Source: Comamonadaceae bacterium (GTDB taxonomy: Bacteria > Pseudomonadota > Gammaproteobacteria > Burkholderiales > Burkholderiaceae_C). Taken from it: 32,239 nt of DNA. This document shows positions 1 to 8,667 of this stretch, in pieces. The stretch lies in the NCBI GenBank assembly GCA_947373105.1, contig CANBWK010000024.1, positions 1 to 32,239 of the forward strand, given 5' to 3'. The notes beneath the pieces are model-generated. The model did no database searches. It saw nothing but the letters and a program-made list of their open reading frames with translations, and was not told the origin of the DNA. How positions within the stretch are numbered: the stretch's first letter is position 1; every line of letters begins with the position of its first letter. The position numbers and the translations under genes are program-made.

Positions 1-372
1 GTCACAGTCGAAGCCATTGATACCGATGGCCGGTTTCTGGGCGGCATCATTTTGCCGGGTCACGGCATCATGTTGCGCGCCCTCGAATCTGGAACGGCGG
101 GCTTGCATGTGCCCACAGGAGATGTGCGCGAGTTCCCCACGAATACCAGTGATGCCTTGACCAGTGGCGGCACGTTTGCCATTGCGGGGGCATGTGAGCG
201 CATGGTGACGCATTTGCGCAACCGAACAGGTCAAGAGCCCATGTGCTTCATGACGGGCGGCGCAGGCTGGAAAATGGCGCCCAGCATGCAGATTCATTTT
301 GATTTGGTCGAGAGTTTGATTTTTGATGGTCTATTGACCATGGCCATGCACCGTTTCGGCGGAGGGGCTTGA
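1..372 (+). CDS. coaX: Type III pantothenate kinase, C-terminal part
   Basis: The frame is open from the first base of the window, so the gene begins outside and only about 123 codons of the 3' end are visible. Type III pantothenate kinase phosphorylates pantothenate, the first step of coenzyme A synthesis, in the cytoplasm. The visible part carries the motif GGIILPG near residues 14-20, followed by a conserved helix-rich tail with the TGGAG-like stretch near residue 83, as in CoaX C-termini. It ends 16 bases before the stop of the convergent TetR gene. The family assignment rests on the motif and general resemblance. The nucleotide-binding N-terminal half cannot be inspected. Confidence 0.8.
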   Translation, partial: VTVEAIDTDGRFLGGIILPGHGIMLRALESGTAGLHVPTGDVREFPTNTSDALTSGGTFAIAGACERMVTHLRNRTGQEPMCFMTGGAGWKMAPSMQIHFDLVESLIFDGLLTMAMHRFGGGA

Positions 373-388
373 AACCTGCCGGAGGGCT

Positions 389-1042
389 TTATTGGTAGGC
401 AGCAGTCAATTGTTGCAAGTGGGCTTGTTGTGAGTCATCCACCAAATAGGGCGTGAGCAGCGACAGTACATGGCGCGCACCACGCGCAAGGGCCAAACCG
501 GCACTTTGTGCCTCCATGGCATGGCGTGGGTCTCGAACGTATTCATAACTGAGCCAATAGGTCACCACGACCGCCATGCTGGCCGATAAAGTTTCAATGG
601 TTTGCGCATTCATTTTCAAACGCTCAGCGTGAACCATCGATTCGAGAAGCTGGCGCAGTGCCGCCGTTTTGCGTTCGAGAATAGTTTTGAAATGGGTTTC
701 CAGGTGGCGATTGCGTGACAGTAAATCGTTCAGGTCGCGGTAGAGAAAGCGGTAATCCCAAATCAACTCAAACAGCGAATGCAGAAAGAACCAGGCATCC
801 TCGACATCTTGTACATCGCCACTGGCCTCCATCAATGTCAGGACGGCTGATTCATAGCGGTCGAACAAATGGCTGATCAGCTTGTCTTTGGCCGGGAAGT
901 GGTAATAAAGATTGCCCGGGCTGATGTTCAGCTCAGAAGAGATCAGGGTGGTCGATACATTGGGCTCGCCAAACCGATTGAAAAGATCCAGTGATACCGT
1001 CGCTATGCGCTCAGCGGTGCGGCGGGGGGCTTTTTTGACCAT
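389..1042 (-). CDS. TetR/AcrR family transcriptional regulator, phasin-linked
   Basis: This is a 217-residue one-domain repressor-type protein. A TetR helix-turn-helix lies at about residues 28-50 (key stretch SPGNLYYHFPAKDKL). The all-helical C-terminal half, with LFELIWDYRFLYRDL near residues 90-105, resembles the Pfam family 'bacterial transcriptional repressor TetR' (PF13972). The start is ATG at 1042, 13 bases after the phasin stop codon, so the two genes are probably one transcription unit. No strong Shine-Dalgarno sequence is visible, which suggests translational coupling. The gene order suggests a regulator of phasin or polyhydroxyalkanoate-granule genes, but that target is inferred from position only. 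Its ligand is unknown. Confidence 0.8.
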   Translation of the reverse strand: MVKKAPRRTAERIATVSLDLFNRFGEPNVSTTLISSELNISPGNLYYHFPAKDKLISHLFDRYESAVLTLMEASGDVQDVEDAWFFLHSLFELIWDYRFLYRDLNDLLSRNRHLETHFKTILERKTAALRQLLESMVHAERLKMNAQTIETLSASMAVVVTYWLSYEYVRDPRHAMEAQSAGLALARGARHVLSLLTPYLVDDSQQAHLQQLTAAYQ

Positions 1043-1055
1043 GAGCGGAGTCGTC

Positions 1056-1511
1056 TCAGAGGGGCTTCTTTGTGGCGGGCCGTTTCACGGCCTTGGCTGG
1101 CGCTTTCGCAGTCTGTGCCAGTTTGGCTTCAAGATCGGCAACCCGTTGAGTCAAGGCCTCGACATCGGTCATTGAGGGGATGCCCAAGCGAGTCAGTGCC
1201 CGCGCAACCCGGTCTTCAAACATATGCTCTAGCCGATCTATGCGTCCGCTGGCTTGATGGCCGAAATCTTTGGCCAAATGGGTCAGCTGTTCTGTCGCTT
1301 CGCTGATTTTTTCCTGCGCAGCCCATTGGGTTTTGCGTTGAAACGCAAGGCCATCGGCAATCAAGCCCTCAAAGGCCTTGGTGCCTTGCGATTGTGCTTT
1401 GGCCATCGCGCCCAATCCGGCCAGCCAAATATGCTGGGAGGACTCTTCGGTTGGCTCAGCAGGCTTGGCGGAGGCGCTTGGCCTGTCAGGGGGACTTGTT
1501 TTTTTGGGCAT
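1056..1511 (-). CDS. Phasin family protein (PHA granule-associated)
   Basis: The protein has about 151 residues. I start it at ATG 1511, which has a good ribosome site (AAGGA, seven bases upstream). An upstream ATG at 1574 lacks this and would add 21 atypical residues. The order is a short charged N-terminus, a phasin-type amphipathic core (from IWLAGLGAMAKAQSQG onward), a predicted coiled coil around VEALTQRVADLEAKL, and a Lys/Ala/Pro-rich tail like those of PhaF/PhaI-type phasins. Such proteins coat polyhydroxyalkanoate granules, and the basic tail can contact DNA and help segregate granules. No PHA synthase is in the window, so its partner genes lie elsewhere. The family call is firm. The DNA-tethering role is inferred from the tail. 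Confidence 0.8.
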   Translation of the reverse strand: MPKKTSPPDRPSASAKPAEPTEESSQHIWLAGLGAMAKAQSQGTKAFEGLIADGLAFQRKTQWAAQEKISEATEQLTHLAKDFGHQASGRIDRLEHMFEDRVARALTRLGIPSMTDVEALTQRVADLEAKLAQTAKAPAKAVKRPATKKPL

Positions 1512-1571
1512 AGTGAATTCCTTGCAATGCGATTTCACACTGTAACCGCAGAGTTGTCGCCAGGGAAAGAG

Positions 1572-1605
1572 CAAGTGCTTCTAAAATCGATGCCTGTAGC
1601 ACTTG
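1572..1605. promoter_or_regulatory. Inverted repeat in the phasin/rfbB divergent region
   Basis: An exact 8-base inverted repeat, CAAGTGCT (1572-1579) and AGCACTTG (1598-1605), is separated by 18 bases that include TAAAAT. It lies in the 148-base gap between the divergent phasin and rfbB genes. It could be a paired half-site for the neighbouring TetR regulator or part of either promoter. Nothing else in the sequence proves function. Confidence 0.35.
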
Positions 1606-1659
1606 AACGTGTTTGAAAGCCCTGCAGTTCGCATGGTGCTAAATCAATCTGTTTGCCCT

Positions 1660-2778
1660 ATGACTATTCTTGTGACCGGCGGTGCCGGCTTTATCGGTGC
1701 CAACTTTGTGCTGGACTGGCTTGCCGCCTCGTCAGAAACTGTTGTGAACCTCGACAAACTGACCTATGCCGGTAACCTGGAAACGCTGACCAGCCTGCAA
1801 AACAATGCCAACCACGTGTTTGTGCGGGGGGATATTGGTGACCTGGCCTTGGTCGAAAGCCTGTTGCAAACGCACCAACCCCGCGCGGTGGTCAATTTTG
1901 CCGCCGAAAGCCATGTGGACCGCTCGATTCACGGGCCAGGAGAGTTCATTGAAACCAACATCATGGGCACGTTTCGTTTGCTCGAAGCGGTGCGGGGATA
2001 TTGGAGTGGGTTGCCTCAAGAAGAGATGCATCCTCGGGTCAAGCCCGAGAATGACAAGCATCTCACGCAGTCCTCTTTCCGCTTCCTTCACGTCTCCACC
2101 GACGAGGTCTATGGCTCCCTCAGCAAGGATGATCCGGCCTTTGCAGAAACCCATCGGTATGAGCCCAATAGCCCCTATTCGGCCAGCAAAGCCGCTTCAG
2201 ACCATTTGGTGCGGGCTTGGCACCACACCTATGGTCTACCGGTGTTGACCACCAATTGCAGCAACAACTACGGCCCCTACCACTTCCCGGAAAAGCTCAT
2301 CCCCCTGATGATCGTCAATGCCTTGGCGGGCAAACCCCTGCCGGTGTATGGCGATGGTATGCAGGTGCGCGACTGGTTGTACGTCAAAGACCATTGCAGC
2401 GCCATTCGCCGCGTGCTTGAAGCTGGCCGATTGGGCGAGACCTACAACGTGGGCGGGTGGAACGAAAAGCCCAACATTGAGATCGTGCAGACCGTTTGCA
2501 AGTTGCTTGACGCGCTGCGGCCCAAGGCGGACGGCACGCACTACAGCAGCCAGATCACCTATGTGACCGACCGCCCGGGCCATGACAGGCGCTATGCGAT
2601 TGATGCGCGCAAGCTTGAGCAAGAACTGGGCTGGAAGCCGGCCGAAACCTTCGAGAGCGGCATCCGCAAAACGGTCGAATGGTATTTGGCCAATCCGCAG
2701 TGGGTGAGCAATGTTCAAAGCGGCGCTTACCGCGACTGGGTACAAAAGCAATACGCTGGCGCAGATCGCAAGCCATGA
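1660..2778 (+). CDS. rfbB: dTDP-glucose 4,6-dehydratase
   Basis: This enzyme converts dTDP-glucose to dTDP-4-keto-6-deoxyglucose, the second step of dTDP-L-rhamnose synthesis for surface polysaccharides. The start at ATG 1660 places the Rossmann motif TGGAGFIG at residues 6-13, as in the family. The catalytic TDE is at 147-149 and the YxxxK pair is Y173/K177. It is 372 residues, slightly longer than the usual 350-360. The excess lies at about residues 121-138, where the family has only a short linker. There the DNA holds a palindromic element that encodes [10 protein letters not shown] (residues 124-133). The element is in frame and just before the conserved [10 protein letters not shown] strand, so the enzyme is probably still active. 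The stop overlaps the rfbD start by four bases (ATGA). Confidence 0.95.
   Translation: MTILVTGGAGFIGANFVLDWLAASSETVVNLDKLTYAGNLETLTSLQNNANHVFVRGDIGDLALVESLLQTHQPRAVVNFAAESHVDRSIHGPGEFIETNIMGTFRLLEAVRGYWSGLPQEEMHPRVKPENDKHLTQSSFRFLHVSTDEVYGSLSKDDPAFAETHRYEPNSPYSASKAASDHLVRAWHHTYGLPVLTTNCSNNYGPYHFPEKLIPLMIVNALAGKPLPVYGDGMQVRDWLYVKDHCSAIRRVLEAGRLGETYNVGGWNEKPNIEIVQTVCKLLDALRPKADGTHYSSQITYVTDRPGHDRRYAIDARKLEQELGWKPAETFESGIRKTVEWYLANPQWVSNVQSGAYRDWVQKQYAGADRKP
2029..2053. repeat. Coding palindromic repeat element inside rfbB
   Basis: The arms are CATCCTCGGG (2029-2038) and CCCGAGAATG (2044-2053), complementary at nine of ten positions around the loop TCAAG. Read in frame it gives the peptide PRVKPEND. 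I recognise this as the 'DPRVKPEDD' type of dispersed palindromic repeat, seen in many proteobacterial proteins and intergenic regions. It is the only copy I found in the window. Identification as a dispersed repeat comes from memory of the motif and not from multiple copies here. Confidence 0.65.
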
Positions 2779-3683
2779 AAATTCTGTTGCTCGGCAAGAA
2801 TGGCCAAGTGGGATGGGAGTTGCAGCGCAGCCTGGCCCCTCTGGGCGAAGTGCTGGCACTGGACCGTCACAGCACACGGGCCTGTGGTGACTTGTCCCGG
2901 CCTCATGAACTGATGCAAACCGCGCTCAATTACCGACCTGACGTGATTGTCAATGCCGCCGCACACACTGCGGTTGATCAGGCTGAGGGTGAGCCTGAAC
3001 TGGCCAGGTTGCTGAACGCCACGGCGCCTGCCGCCTTGGCAGAGGCTGCGCAACAGTTGGGCGCATTGCTCGTGCATTACTCGACTGATTACGTCTTCAA
3101 TGGGGAAGGTCAAGTACCTTGGCAAGAGTCCGATGTCACCGCGCCTTTGAATGTGTATGGCCAAACCAAACGGGAAGGTGAGTTGGCCATTGTGAACAGT
3201 GGATGCCAACACTTGATTTTCCGCACCAGTTGGGTTTATGCCAGCAAGGGTGCCAACTTTGCCAAAACCATGCTGCGTCTGGCACGAGAGCGTGAACGCC
3301 TGACGGTCATTGACGATCAGTTTGGCGCCCCGACAGGTGCAGATCTGATTGCTGATGTCACGGCTCAAGCGATCCGGCATGTGTGTGCCTTGCCAGTGCA
3401 ATCGGTACATTCGGGCATTTTTCATTTGGTGGCGGCGGGTCAAACCAGCTGGCATGGTTACGCCAGCCATGTGATCGAGATCGCCAAGCGCTTAAGGCCT
3501 GAGTCTGAATGGCGGGTTCAAGAAGTGGCGCCAGTCCCCAGCAGCGCCTTTGTGACGGCTGCCCAAAGGCCGCACAATTCGCGCCTGGCCACTGCGCGGC
3601 TGGAAGCGACCTTCGGATTGCGCTTGCCGGCATGGCAAGATGGCGTGGAGCGCATGCTGGCTGAAATTTTGTCCCCCTCTTAA
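2775..3683 (+). CDS. rfbD: dTDP-4-dehydrorhamnose reductase
   Basis: This NADPH-dependent enzyme performs the last step of dTDP-L-rhamnose synthesis. It is 302 residues, normal for RmlD/RfbD. The Rossmann motif GKNGQVG is at residues 7-13, STDYVFNG at about 103-110, and the YxxxK catalytic pair at Y128/K132. The start ATG at 2775 overlaps the rfbB stop, so the two are translationally coupled. The usual companions rfbA (thymidylyltransferase) and rfbC (epimerase) do not follow. argB comes next after 22 bases, so the other two enzymes must be encoded elsewhere. Confidence 0.95.
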   Translation: MKILLLGKNGQVGWELQRSLAPLGEVLALDRHSTRACGDLSRPHELMQTALNYRPDVIVNAAAHTAVDQAEGEPELARLLNATAPAALAEAAQQLGALLVHYSTDYVFNGEGQVPWQESDVTAPLNVYGQTKREGELAIVNSGCQHLIFRTSWVYASKGANFAKTMLRLARERERLTVIDDQFGAPTGADLIADVTAQAIRHVCALPVQSVHSGIFHLVAAGQTSWHGYASHVIEIAKRLRPESEWRVQEVAPVPSSAFVTAAQRPHNSRLATARLEATFGLRLPAWQDGVERMLAEILSPS

Positions 3684-3705
3684 GGCTATTGAGACGTACC
3701 TCACC

Positions 3706-4602
3706 ATGACCGATACCCCTAACGCAATCATCAATCCGCAAATCAAGGCCGAAATACTGGCGCAAGCTTTGCCCTATATTCGCAAATTTCAGGGCAAAAC
3801 ACTGGTCATTAAATACGGTGGGAATGCCATGACCGAACCCGCCTTGCAGCAAGCCTTTGCCGAAGATGTGGTTCTGCTCAAACTGGTGGGCATGAACCCG
3901 GTGGTGGTGCATGGAGGTGGGCCGCAAATCGAAAATGCCTTAACTCGCTTGGGTAAGAAAGGCGAGTTCATTCAAGGCATGCGCGTCACCGATGCCGAGA
4001 CCATGGAGGTGGTGGAATGGGTGCTTGGCGGCGAAGTGCAGCAGGACATTGTGGGCATGATCAACCGCGCAGGCGGCAAAGCCGTGGGCCTGACAGGTCG
4101 TGACGGCGGTCTGATTCGGGCCCAAAAGCTCCGTATGGTGGACGCGAAAGACCCCAGCAAAGAGTATGACGTGGGGCAAGTCGGCGACATCGTGTCCATC
4201 GACCCCAGCGTGCTCAAAGCCTTGCAAGACGATGCCTTTATTCCGGTGGTCAGCCCCATTGGGTTTGGCGAAAACAACGAGAGTTACAACATCAATGCCG
4301 ATGTGGTGGCGGCCAAACTGGCCACGGTGTTGCAAGCCGAAAAATTGTTGATGCTGACCAATATACGTGGCGTGCTGGACAAAGAAGGGCAGCTGCTCAC
4401 CGAGTTGACGCCGAATCGGATTGACGAGTTGTGTGCCGATGGCACGATCAGTGGCGGCATGATTCCGAAGATTGCTGGCGCACTGGATGCGGCCAAGAGC
4501 GGGGTCAACGCGGTACACATCATTGACGGACGCGTGCCGCATGCCATGCTGCTTGAAATTTTGACCGACCAAGCCTTTGGCACCATGATTCGCAGTCGTT
4601 GA
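3706..4602 (+). CDS. argB: Acetylglutamate kinase
   Basis: ArgB phosphorylates N-acetylglutamate in the second step of the acetylated arginine pathway. It is 298 residues. KYGGNAM is at about 36-42 and HGGGPQ at 69-74, both substrate/phosphate-binding glycine loops. The lysine-rich and NINAD motifs of the amino-acid kinase fold lie further on. The N-terminal helix before residue 30 ([17 protein letters not shown]) is the extension found in hexameric, arginine-inhibited ArgB enzymes, so feedback inhibition is likely (inference). The start is ATG 3706. A longer in-frame reading runs back into rfbD and is not supported. The gene sits 12 bases ahead of slmA, in the same run as rfbBD. Confidence 0.97.
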   Translation: MTDTPNAIINPQIKAEILAQALPYIRKFQGKTLVIKYGGNAMTEPALQQAFAEDVVLLKLVGMNPVVVHGGGPQIENALTRLGKKGEFIQGMRVTDAETMEVVEWVLGGEVQQDIVGMINRAGGKAVGLTGRDGGLIRAQKLRMVDAKDPSKEYDVGQVGDIVSIDPSVLKALQDDAFIPVVSPIGFGENNESYNINADVVAAKLATVLQAEKLLMLTNIRGVLDKEGQLLTELTPNRIDELCADGTISGGMIPKIAGALDAAKSGVNAVHIIDGRVPHAMLLEILTDQAFGTMIRSR

Positions 4603-4614
4603 AGAAACCCTGCC

Positions 4615-5247
4615 ATGTCTGACACCCACCTGCCTTCCGAAGTACCAGATCCGAACGAGCCCGCTGCGCGCAAGCGACCGCGCCCCGGGGAGCGGCGTGT
4701 ACAGATCTTGCAAACTTTGGCCGCCATGTTGGAGCAGCCTGGTGGAGAACGCGTGACGACAGCCGCTTTGTCTGCTCGATTGGGCGTCAGCGAAGCGGCG
4801 TTGTACCGGCACTTTGCCAGCAAAGCCCAAATGTTTGAAGGCTTGATTGACTTTATTGAGCACTCGCTGATGGCCCTGATCCGGCAAGTGCAAGAGCGTG
4901 AGCCCGTGGGCGTCACCCAAGCTGCTCGAATGGTGACGATGGTGCTGCAATTTGCCGAAAAGAACCCCGGCATGACCCGCGTGATGACGGGTGAAGCGCT
5001 GGTGCTCGAGAACGGGCGCTTACAAGAACGCGTGAACTTATTGTTTGACAAAGTTGAAGCGGTGCTGCGCCAAACTCTGAGGGAGGGCGCAGCTGGCACA
5101 ACGACAAACACCCCCAGTGTGGATGCCCAAATCAAAGCGTCACTGCTGATGGCCTTTATTGTGGGCCGCCTGCAGCAATTTGTGCGATCCGGTTTCAAGC
5201 GGTCTGTGATGACGCATCTGGATGCGTGCCTGGTCCTGCTGAGTTGA
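4615..5247 (+). CDS. slmA: Nucleoid occlusion factor SlmA (TetR family)
   Basis: SlmA is a TetR-fold DNA-binding protein that, bound to its chromosomal sites, blocks FtsZ ring assembly over the nucleoid. This protein is 210 residues. After a disordered, charged N-terminus of about 25 residues it shows ERRVQILQTLAAMLE and the HTH segment TTAALSARLGVSEAALYRHF (about 48-67). These match the SlmA signature closely. It lies last in the rfbB-rfbD-argB run, and argB-slmA proximity is common in betaproteobacteria. It ends ten bases from the convergent dehydrogenase gene, leaving no room for a separate terminator. Confidence 0.92.
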   Translation: MSDTHLPSEVPDPNEPAARKRPRPGERRVQILQTLAAMLEQPGGERVTTAALSARLGVSEAALYRHFASKAQMFEGLIDFIEHSLMALIRQVQEREPVGVTQAARMVTMVLQFAEKNPGMTRVMTGEALVLENGRLQERVNLLFDKVEAVLRQTLREGAAGTTTNTPSVDAQIKASLLMAFIVGRLQQFVRSGFKRSVMTHLDACLVLLS

Positions 5248-5257
5248 GCTCTGTGCG

Positions 5258-6325
5258 TTAGAGCGTCATCCCCAGTTTTCGGGCTGCACCCTCGATTTCC
5301 TGCCAAGTGGCATCGTCGACCGTGATGCCGTTTTTCAAACGATCCTTGCGAGCCGCACGTTCAGGCTCACCCGCCAATATCACGCCATCGCTGCCTGGGG
5401 CGTCAGGGCTTTGACGCAGCCAATCGACAAACGCCAGTGATTCTTGTGCAAAGCTCATTTGGGTGCCCAAACGAGCGGGGTCAATGACGATGGCCAACAT
5501 GCTGTTGAGCACAGCACGGCGACCATCGGCGTCCTTGTGCCAAGTGCCGCCGCCACTCAACGCACCGCCCAGCAATTCGCAAGCCACGGCCAATCCAAAC
5601 CCTTTGTGTTCGCCAAAAGGCATCAGCGCACCCATGCGACCATTGCTTTGCGGGACCACCACCACGCCGGGGTTGTTGGTGGGGTGGCCGTGCTCGTCGA
5701 TCAAGGTGCCGGGTTTAGCCTGCCGACCTTCATTGTGTGCAACACGCATCTTGCCTTGCGCCACACGGCTGGTGGCAAAGTCCAGAACAAAGGGCTCTTG
5801 TGCGTTGGCGCCAAATCCCAATGGAATGCCAATGCAGCAAGGGTTGGTGCCAAAACGACCATCGCCACCTCCAAAAGGCGCAACCACAGGCCGTGAGAAA
5901 ACACTCACAAAATGCAAAGAGACCCAGCCCTTGGCGACAGCCATTTCAGCCAAATGGCCAATCCGGCCTAAGTGGTGTGCACTGGACAAGGACATGACAC
6001 AAGCGCCATGTTGCGCAACCCGTTCAAAAGCCATTTCCATGGCTTGCACGCCCACCACCTGACCAAAGCCATGTTGACCGTCGAGTCCCAGCAACATGCC
6101 GGTGTCCACCTTGACCGCCACGCCGGTGTTGGGAGACAAATTGCCTTCCAAAATGGCATCTATATAGCGAGGCGCCATGCCGACGCCATGGGAGTCATGG
6201 CCACTCAAGTTGGCCATGATCAGATTGGCCGCAACTTGCTGTGCCTCTGCTGGCGTACTGCCTGCTTTGATGAACAAGGCGGTGATTTTGTTTTCGAGTT
6301 CTTGCGAAGGGATCAGGTGGTTCAT
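5258..6325 (-). CDS. Ldh family NAD(P)-dependent oxidoreductase
   Basis: This 355-residue member of the malate/L-lactate/ureidoglycolate dehydrogenase family (Pfam Ldh_2, PF02615) has a different fold from classical malate and lactate dehydrogenases. The family signatures are visible: GHDSHGVGMAPRY at about 42-54, SSAHHLGRIG at 114-123, and FGTNP near 158-162, with a conserved FGEHKGFGL near 250. It is the last gene of the minus-strand arm, 64 bases after the UxaA-family gene. In this context it may oxidise a 2-hydroxy acid (lactate, glycolate-like or a sugar-acid intermediate). The exact substrate cannot be read from the sequence. The start is ATG 6325. Confidence 0.85.
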   Translation of the reverse strand: MNHLIPSQELENKITALFIKAGSTPAEAQQVAANLIMANLSGHDSHGVGMAPRYIDAILEGNLSPNTGVAVKVDTGMLLGLDGQHGFGQVVGVQAMEMAFERVAQHGACVMSLSSAHHLGRIGHLAEMAVAKGWVSLHFVSVFSRPVVAPFGGGDGRFGTNPCCIGIPLGFGANAQEPFVLDFATSRVAQGKMRVAHNEGRQAKPGTLIDEHGHPTNNPGVVVVPQSNGRMGALMPFGEHKGFGLAVACELLGGALSGGGTWHKDADGRRAVLNSMLAIVIDPARLGTQMSFAQESLAFVDWLRQSPDAPGSDGVILAGEPERAARKDRLKNGITVDDATWQEIEGAARKLGMTL

Positions 6326-6389
6326 GGCGTTAAATTGAAAGAAGGGTTGGAAGGGTCATACAGGGTGAAGGCGAATAGCTGCTGGGCAG

Positions 6390-7916
6390 TTACATCACGG
6401 CACCCACTTGCCAAGGCACAAACTCGTTTTGGCCATAGCCATGTAATTCGCTCTTGCTGGGTTGACCGGAGGCACAGTCCACAATGTGTTGGAAGATTTT
6501 TTCACCCATGTCTTGGATGGATATCTTGCCGTCCACGATCTCGCCGCAATTGATGTCCATGTCATCTTCCTGCTTGATCCACAGCGCCGTATTGGTTGAC
6601 AGTTTCAGTGAAGGCGAGGGCGCGCATCCGTAGGCCGAGCCGCGCCCGGTGGTGAAGCAAATCAAGTTGGCTCCCCCTGCCACCTGGCCTGTCGCACTGA
6701 CGGGGTCGTAGCCCGGTGTGTCCATGTAGACAAAGCCGTGGGCTTTAACCGGCTCGGCGTATTCGTAAACAGCCTCTAAGTTGGTGGTGCCGCCTTTGGC
6801 AACTGCGCCCAAGGACTTTTCAAGAATGGTGGTCAGTCCGCCGGCCTTGTTGCCAGGGGATGGGTTGTTGTTCATCTCACCTTGGTTGATCTCGGTGTAA
6901 TGCTCCCACCAACGGATGCGCTCCACCAGTTTTTCGCCCACTTCGCGGCGCACAGCACGGCGTGTCAGCAAATGCTCGGCGCCATAAATTTCGGGGGTTT
7001 CACTCAAAATGGCCGTGCCGCCGTGGGCGACCAAGATATCGACCGCTGCGCCCAATGCAGGGTTGGCGCTGATGCCTGAGTAACCATCCGATCCGCCACA
7101 TTGCAGGCCCACCACAATGTGCTCCACGCTGCAGGGCACACGTTGCACAGCATTCGCTTTGGGCAACATCTGTTTGACGAACTCAATACCCTTGACCACC
7201 GTTTTGGCCGTGCCCCCTGTGTCCTGGATGTTGAAGGTGTGCAAGGTTGAGCCTTCTTGCAAGCCGCTGTGGGCCAGCCAGGTTTGGAGTTGGTTGGCCT
7301 CGCAACCCAGCCCCACCACCACGGCACCAGCAAAATTGGCATGGGTGGCGTAGCCAGCCAGTGTGCGCTCCAATATTTGCATGCCTGCACCGACCGTGTC
7401 CATGCCGCAGCCTGTGCCATGGGTCAAGGCCACCACACCATCAACGTTCGGAAAGTCGGCCAAGGCCGAAGGGTTGGTCAATTTTGAAAAATGGTCCGCT
7501 ATGGCGCGCGCAGCGGTGGCCGAGCAGTTCACGCTGGACAAAATGCCAATGTAATTGCGCGTTGCAACCCGGCCATCGGCACGCACAATGCCCTGGAATG
7601 TGGCGTGGCGCCTGGGTGCCGGTGGTTTCAAGTCGGCACAAAAAGCATAGTCTCGTGTGAAGTTGCCTTTTTCGGGGCCCATGTTCAGGTTGTGAACGTG
7701 CACATGTTCTCCCGCTCCTATCGCTTGGCTGGCAAAGCCGATGATCTGGTTGTAGCGACGCACGGCTTCACCTGTCGTGATGGCGCGGGTGGCGATTTTG
7801 TGGCCGGGCGGAATCAAGCCACGCACGGCGATGCCCTCGACTTGGCTGCCGCTCATCAATTGGCTGCGGGCAATGACCACGTCGTCAGCGGAATGCAGGC
7901 GTATGTAAGTTTGCAT
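6390..7916 (-). CDS. uxaA: UxaA-family altronate/galactarate-type dehydratase
   Basis: The protein has 508 residues. The N-terminal SAF domain (about 1-85) carries GEHVHVHN at 69-76. The large C-terminal UxaA domain contains GLQCGGSDGYSG and TGRGSAYGCAPSPSLK, with FVPWQ near the end, all hallmarks of altronate and galactarate dehydratases. These enzymes remove water from an aldonate to give a 2-keto-3-deoxy acid. The length fits UxaA (about 495) or GarD (about 523). The start is ATG 7916, giving MQTYIRLHS as in UxaA, preceded by GAAAG. A TTG at 7934 is less likely. It follows the GntR gene by 14 bases. The exact substrate is unproven: D-altronate is the default, but D-arabinonate or other aldonates are possible. 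Confidence 0.85.
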   Translation of the reverse strand: MQTYIRLHSADDVVIARSQLMSGSQVEGIAVRGLIPPGHKIATRAITTGEAVRRYNQIIGFASQAIGAGEHVHVHNLNMGPEKGNFTRDYAFCADLKPPAPRRHATFQGIVRADGRVATRNYIGILSSVNCSATAARAIADHFSKLTNPSALADFPNVDGVVALTHGTGCGMDTVGAGMQILERTLAGYATHANFAGAVVVGLGCEANQLQTWLAHSGLQEGSTLHTFNIQDTGGTAKTVVKGIEFVKQMLPKANAVQRVPCSVEHIVVGLQCGGSDGYSGISANPALGAAVDILVAHGGTAILSETPEIYGAEHLLTRRAVRREVGEKLVERIRWWEHYTEINQGEMNNNPSPGNKAGGLTTILEKSLGAVAKGGTTNLEAVYEYAEPVKAHGFVYMDTPGYDPVSATGQVAGGANLICFTTGRGSAYGCAPSPSLKLSTNTALWIKQEDDMDINCGEIVDGKISIQDMGEKIFQHIVDCASGQPSKSELHGYGQNEFVPWQVGAVM

Positions 7917-7930
7917 GGGTTCTTTCAATG

Positions 7931-8638
7931 TCAAACGCTGCGCCAGTGGGCGTTGTAGCGTTTATGGGTTTGCTTCAGGTGGTGTTTCATGGCCCGTTTG
8001 GCGGCGCTGCCATTGTGCTCACACAGGGCCAGGTAAATGGTTTCGTGCTCGGCAATGGCCGCTTGCCATGAGGGCGGGCTTTCAAAATAATCACTCAATC
8101 GTTCAAAGATCACGCCACTGCGCGACTGCCAGTAGCCCTGCAGGGTGTCCACCAGGACACTGTTGCCACAAGCCTTGGCGATGGCCATGTGAAAGGCCTC
8201 ATCACCCTGCTTTGGCACTTCGTTTCGACCGGCATCTTTTTTCATTTGCATCAAGGCTTTGGCCATGGCTTGCAAATCGCTTCGCGTGGCATGGGCCGCT
8301 GCCAAGGCCGCCATTTCGCATTCGATCAATTCTCTGGCCTGCATCACTTCCAGAGGCCCCCAGTCACTGGCGCCCTGACGGCTAGGGGTGATGGGGGTTG
8401 TCAGCGCTTTTTCGGTCACGTAGATCCCTGAGCCCGTGCGAACTTCGATTGCACCTTCTACCTCCAGGGCAATCACAGCTTCACGCAGCGAAGAGCGGCT
8501 CACGCCCCATTGCACGGCCAGTTCGCGTTCCGCAGGCAAACGGGTTCCTGCTTTGAAGCCGCTCGCACGCATCCATTCGCGCAATTGCTCTGCGATTTGG
8601 CGGTAAAGGCGTTGCGGTTCTTGAACGGTCAATTTCAT
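7931..8638 (-). CDS. GntR family regulator, UxuR/ExuR-like (FadR subfamily)
   Basis: This 235-residue regulator has a winged HTH at about residues 10-75 (LPAERELAVQWGVSRSSLREA, then VRTGSGIYV) and an FCD-type helical ligand domain after about residue 85. The GSGIYV ending of the wing and the overall layout resemble the hexuronate repressors UxuR and ExuR. The start is ATG 8638. An in-frame reading to 8719 would run through the operator and is rejected. It heads the minus-strand arm (regulator, dehydratase, dehydrogenase) and is divergent from the SDR arm. The palindrome at 8668-8684, 30 bases upstream, is its likely operator. Probably a repressor relieved by a sugar-acid intermediate (inference). 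Confidence 0.85.
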   Translation of the reverse strand: MKLTVQEPQRLYRQIAEQLREWMRASGFKAGTRLPAERELAVQWGVSRSSLREAVIALEVEGAIEVRTGSGIYVTEKALTTPITPSRQGASDWGPLEVMQARELIECEMAALAAAHATRSDLQAMAKALMQMKKDAGRNEVPKQGDEAFHMAIAKACGNSVLVDTLQGYWQSRSGVIFERLSDYFESPPSWQAAIAEHETIYLALCEHNGSAAKRAMKHHLKQTHKRYNAHWRSV

Positions 8639-8667
8639 GCAAAGATCAGGGAATGTACGTATGGGTA

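Noticed and set aside
2236-3470. Antisense frames over rfbB and rfbD
   Set aside because: They shadow strongly supported enzymes and have no credible start or domain.
3940-4950. Long antisense open frame over argB and slmA
   Set aside because: It mirrors two well-recognised genes, and its low-complexity His/Gln-rich translation is typical of antisense frames in GC-rich DNA.
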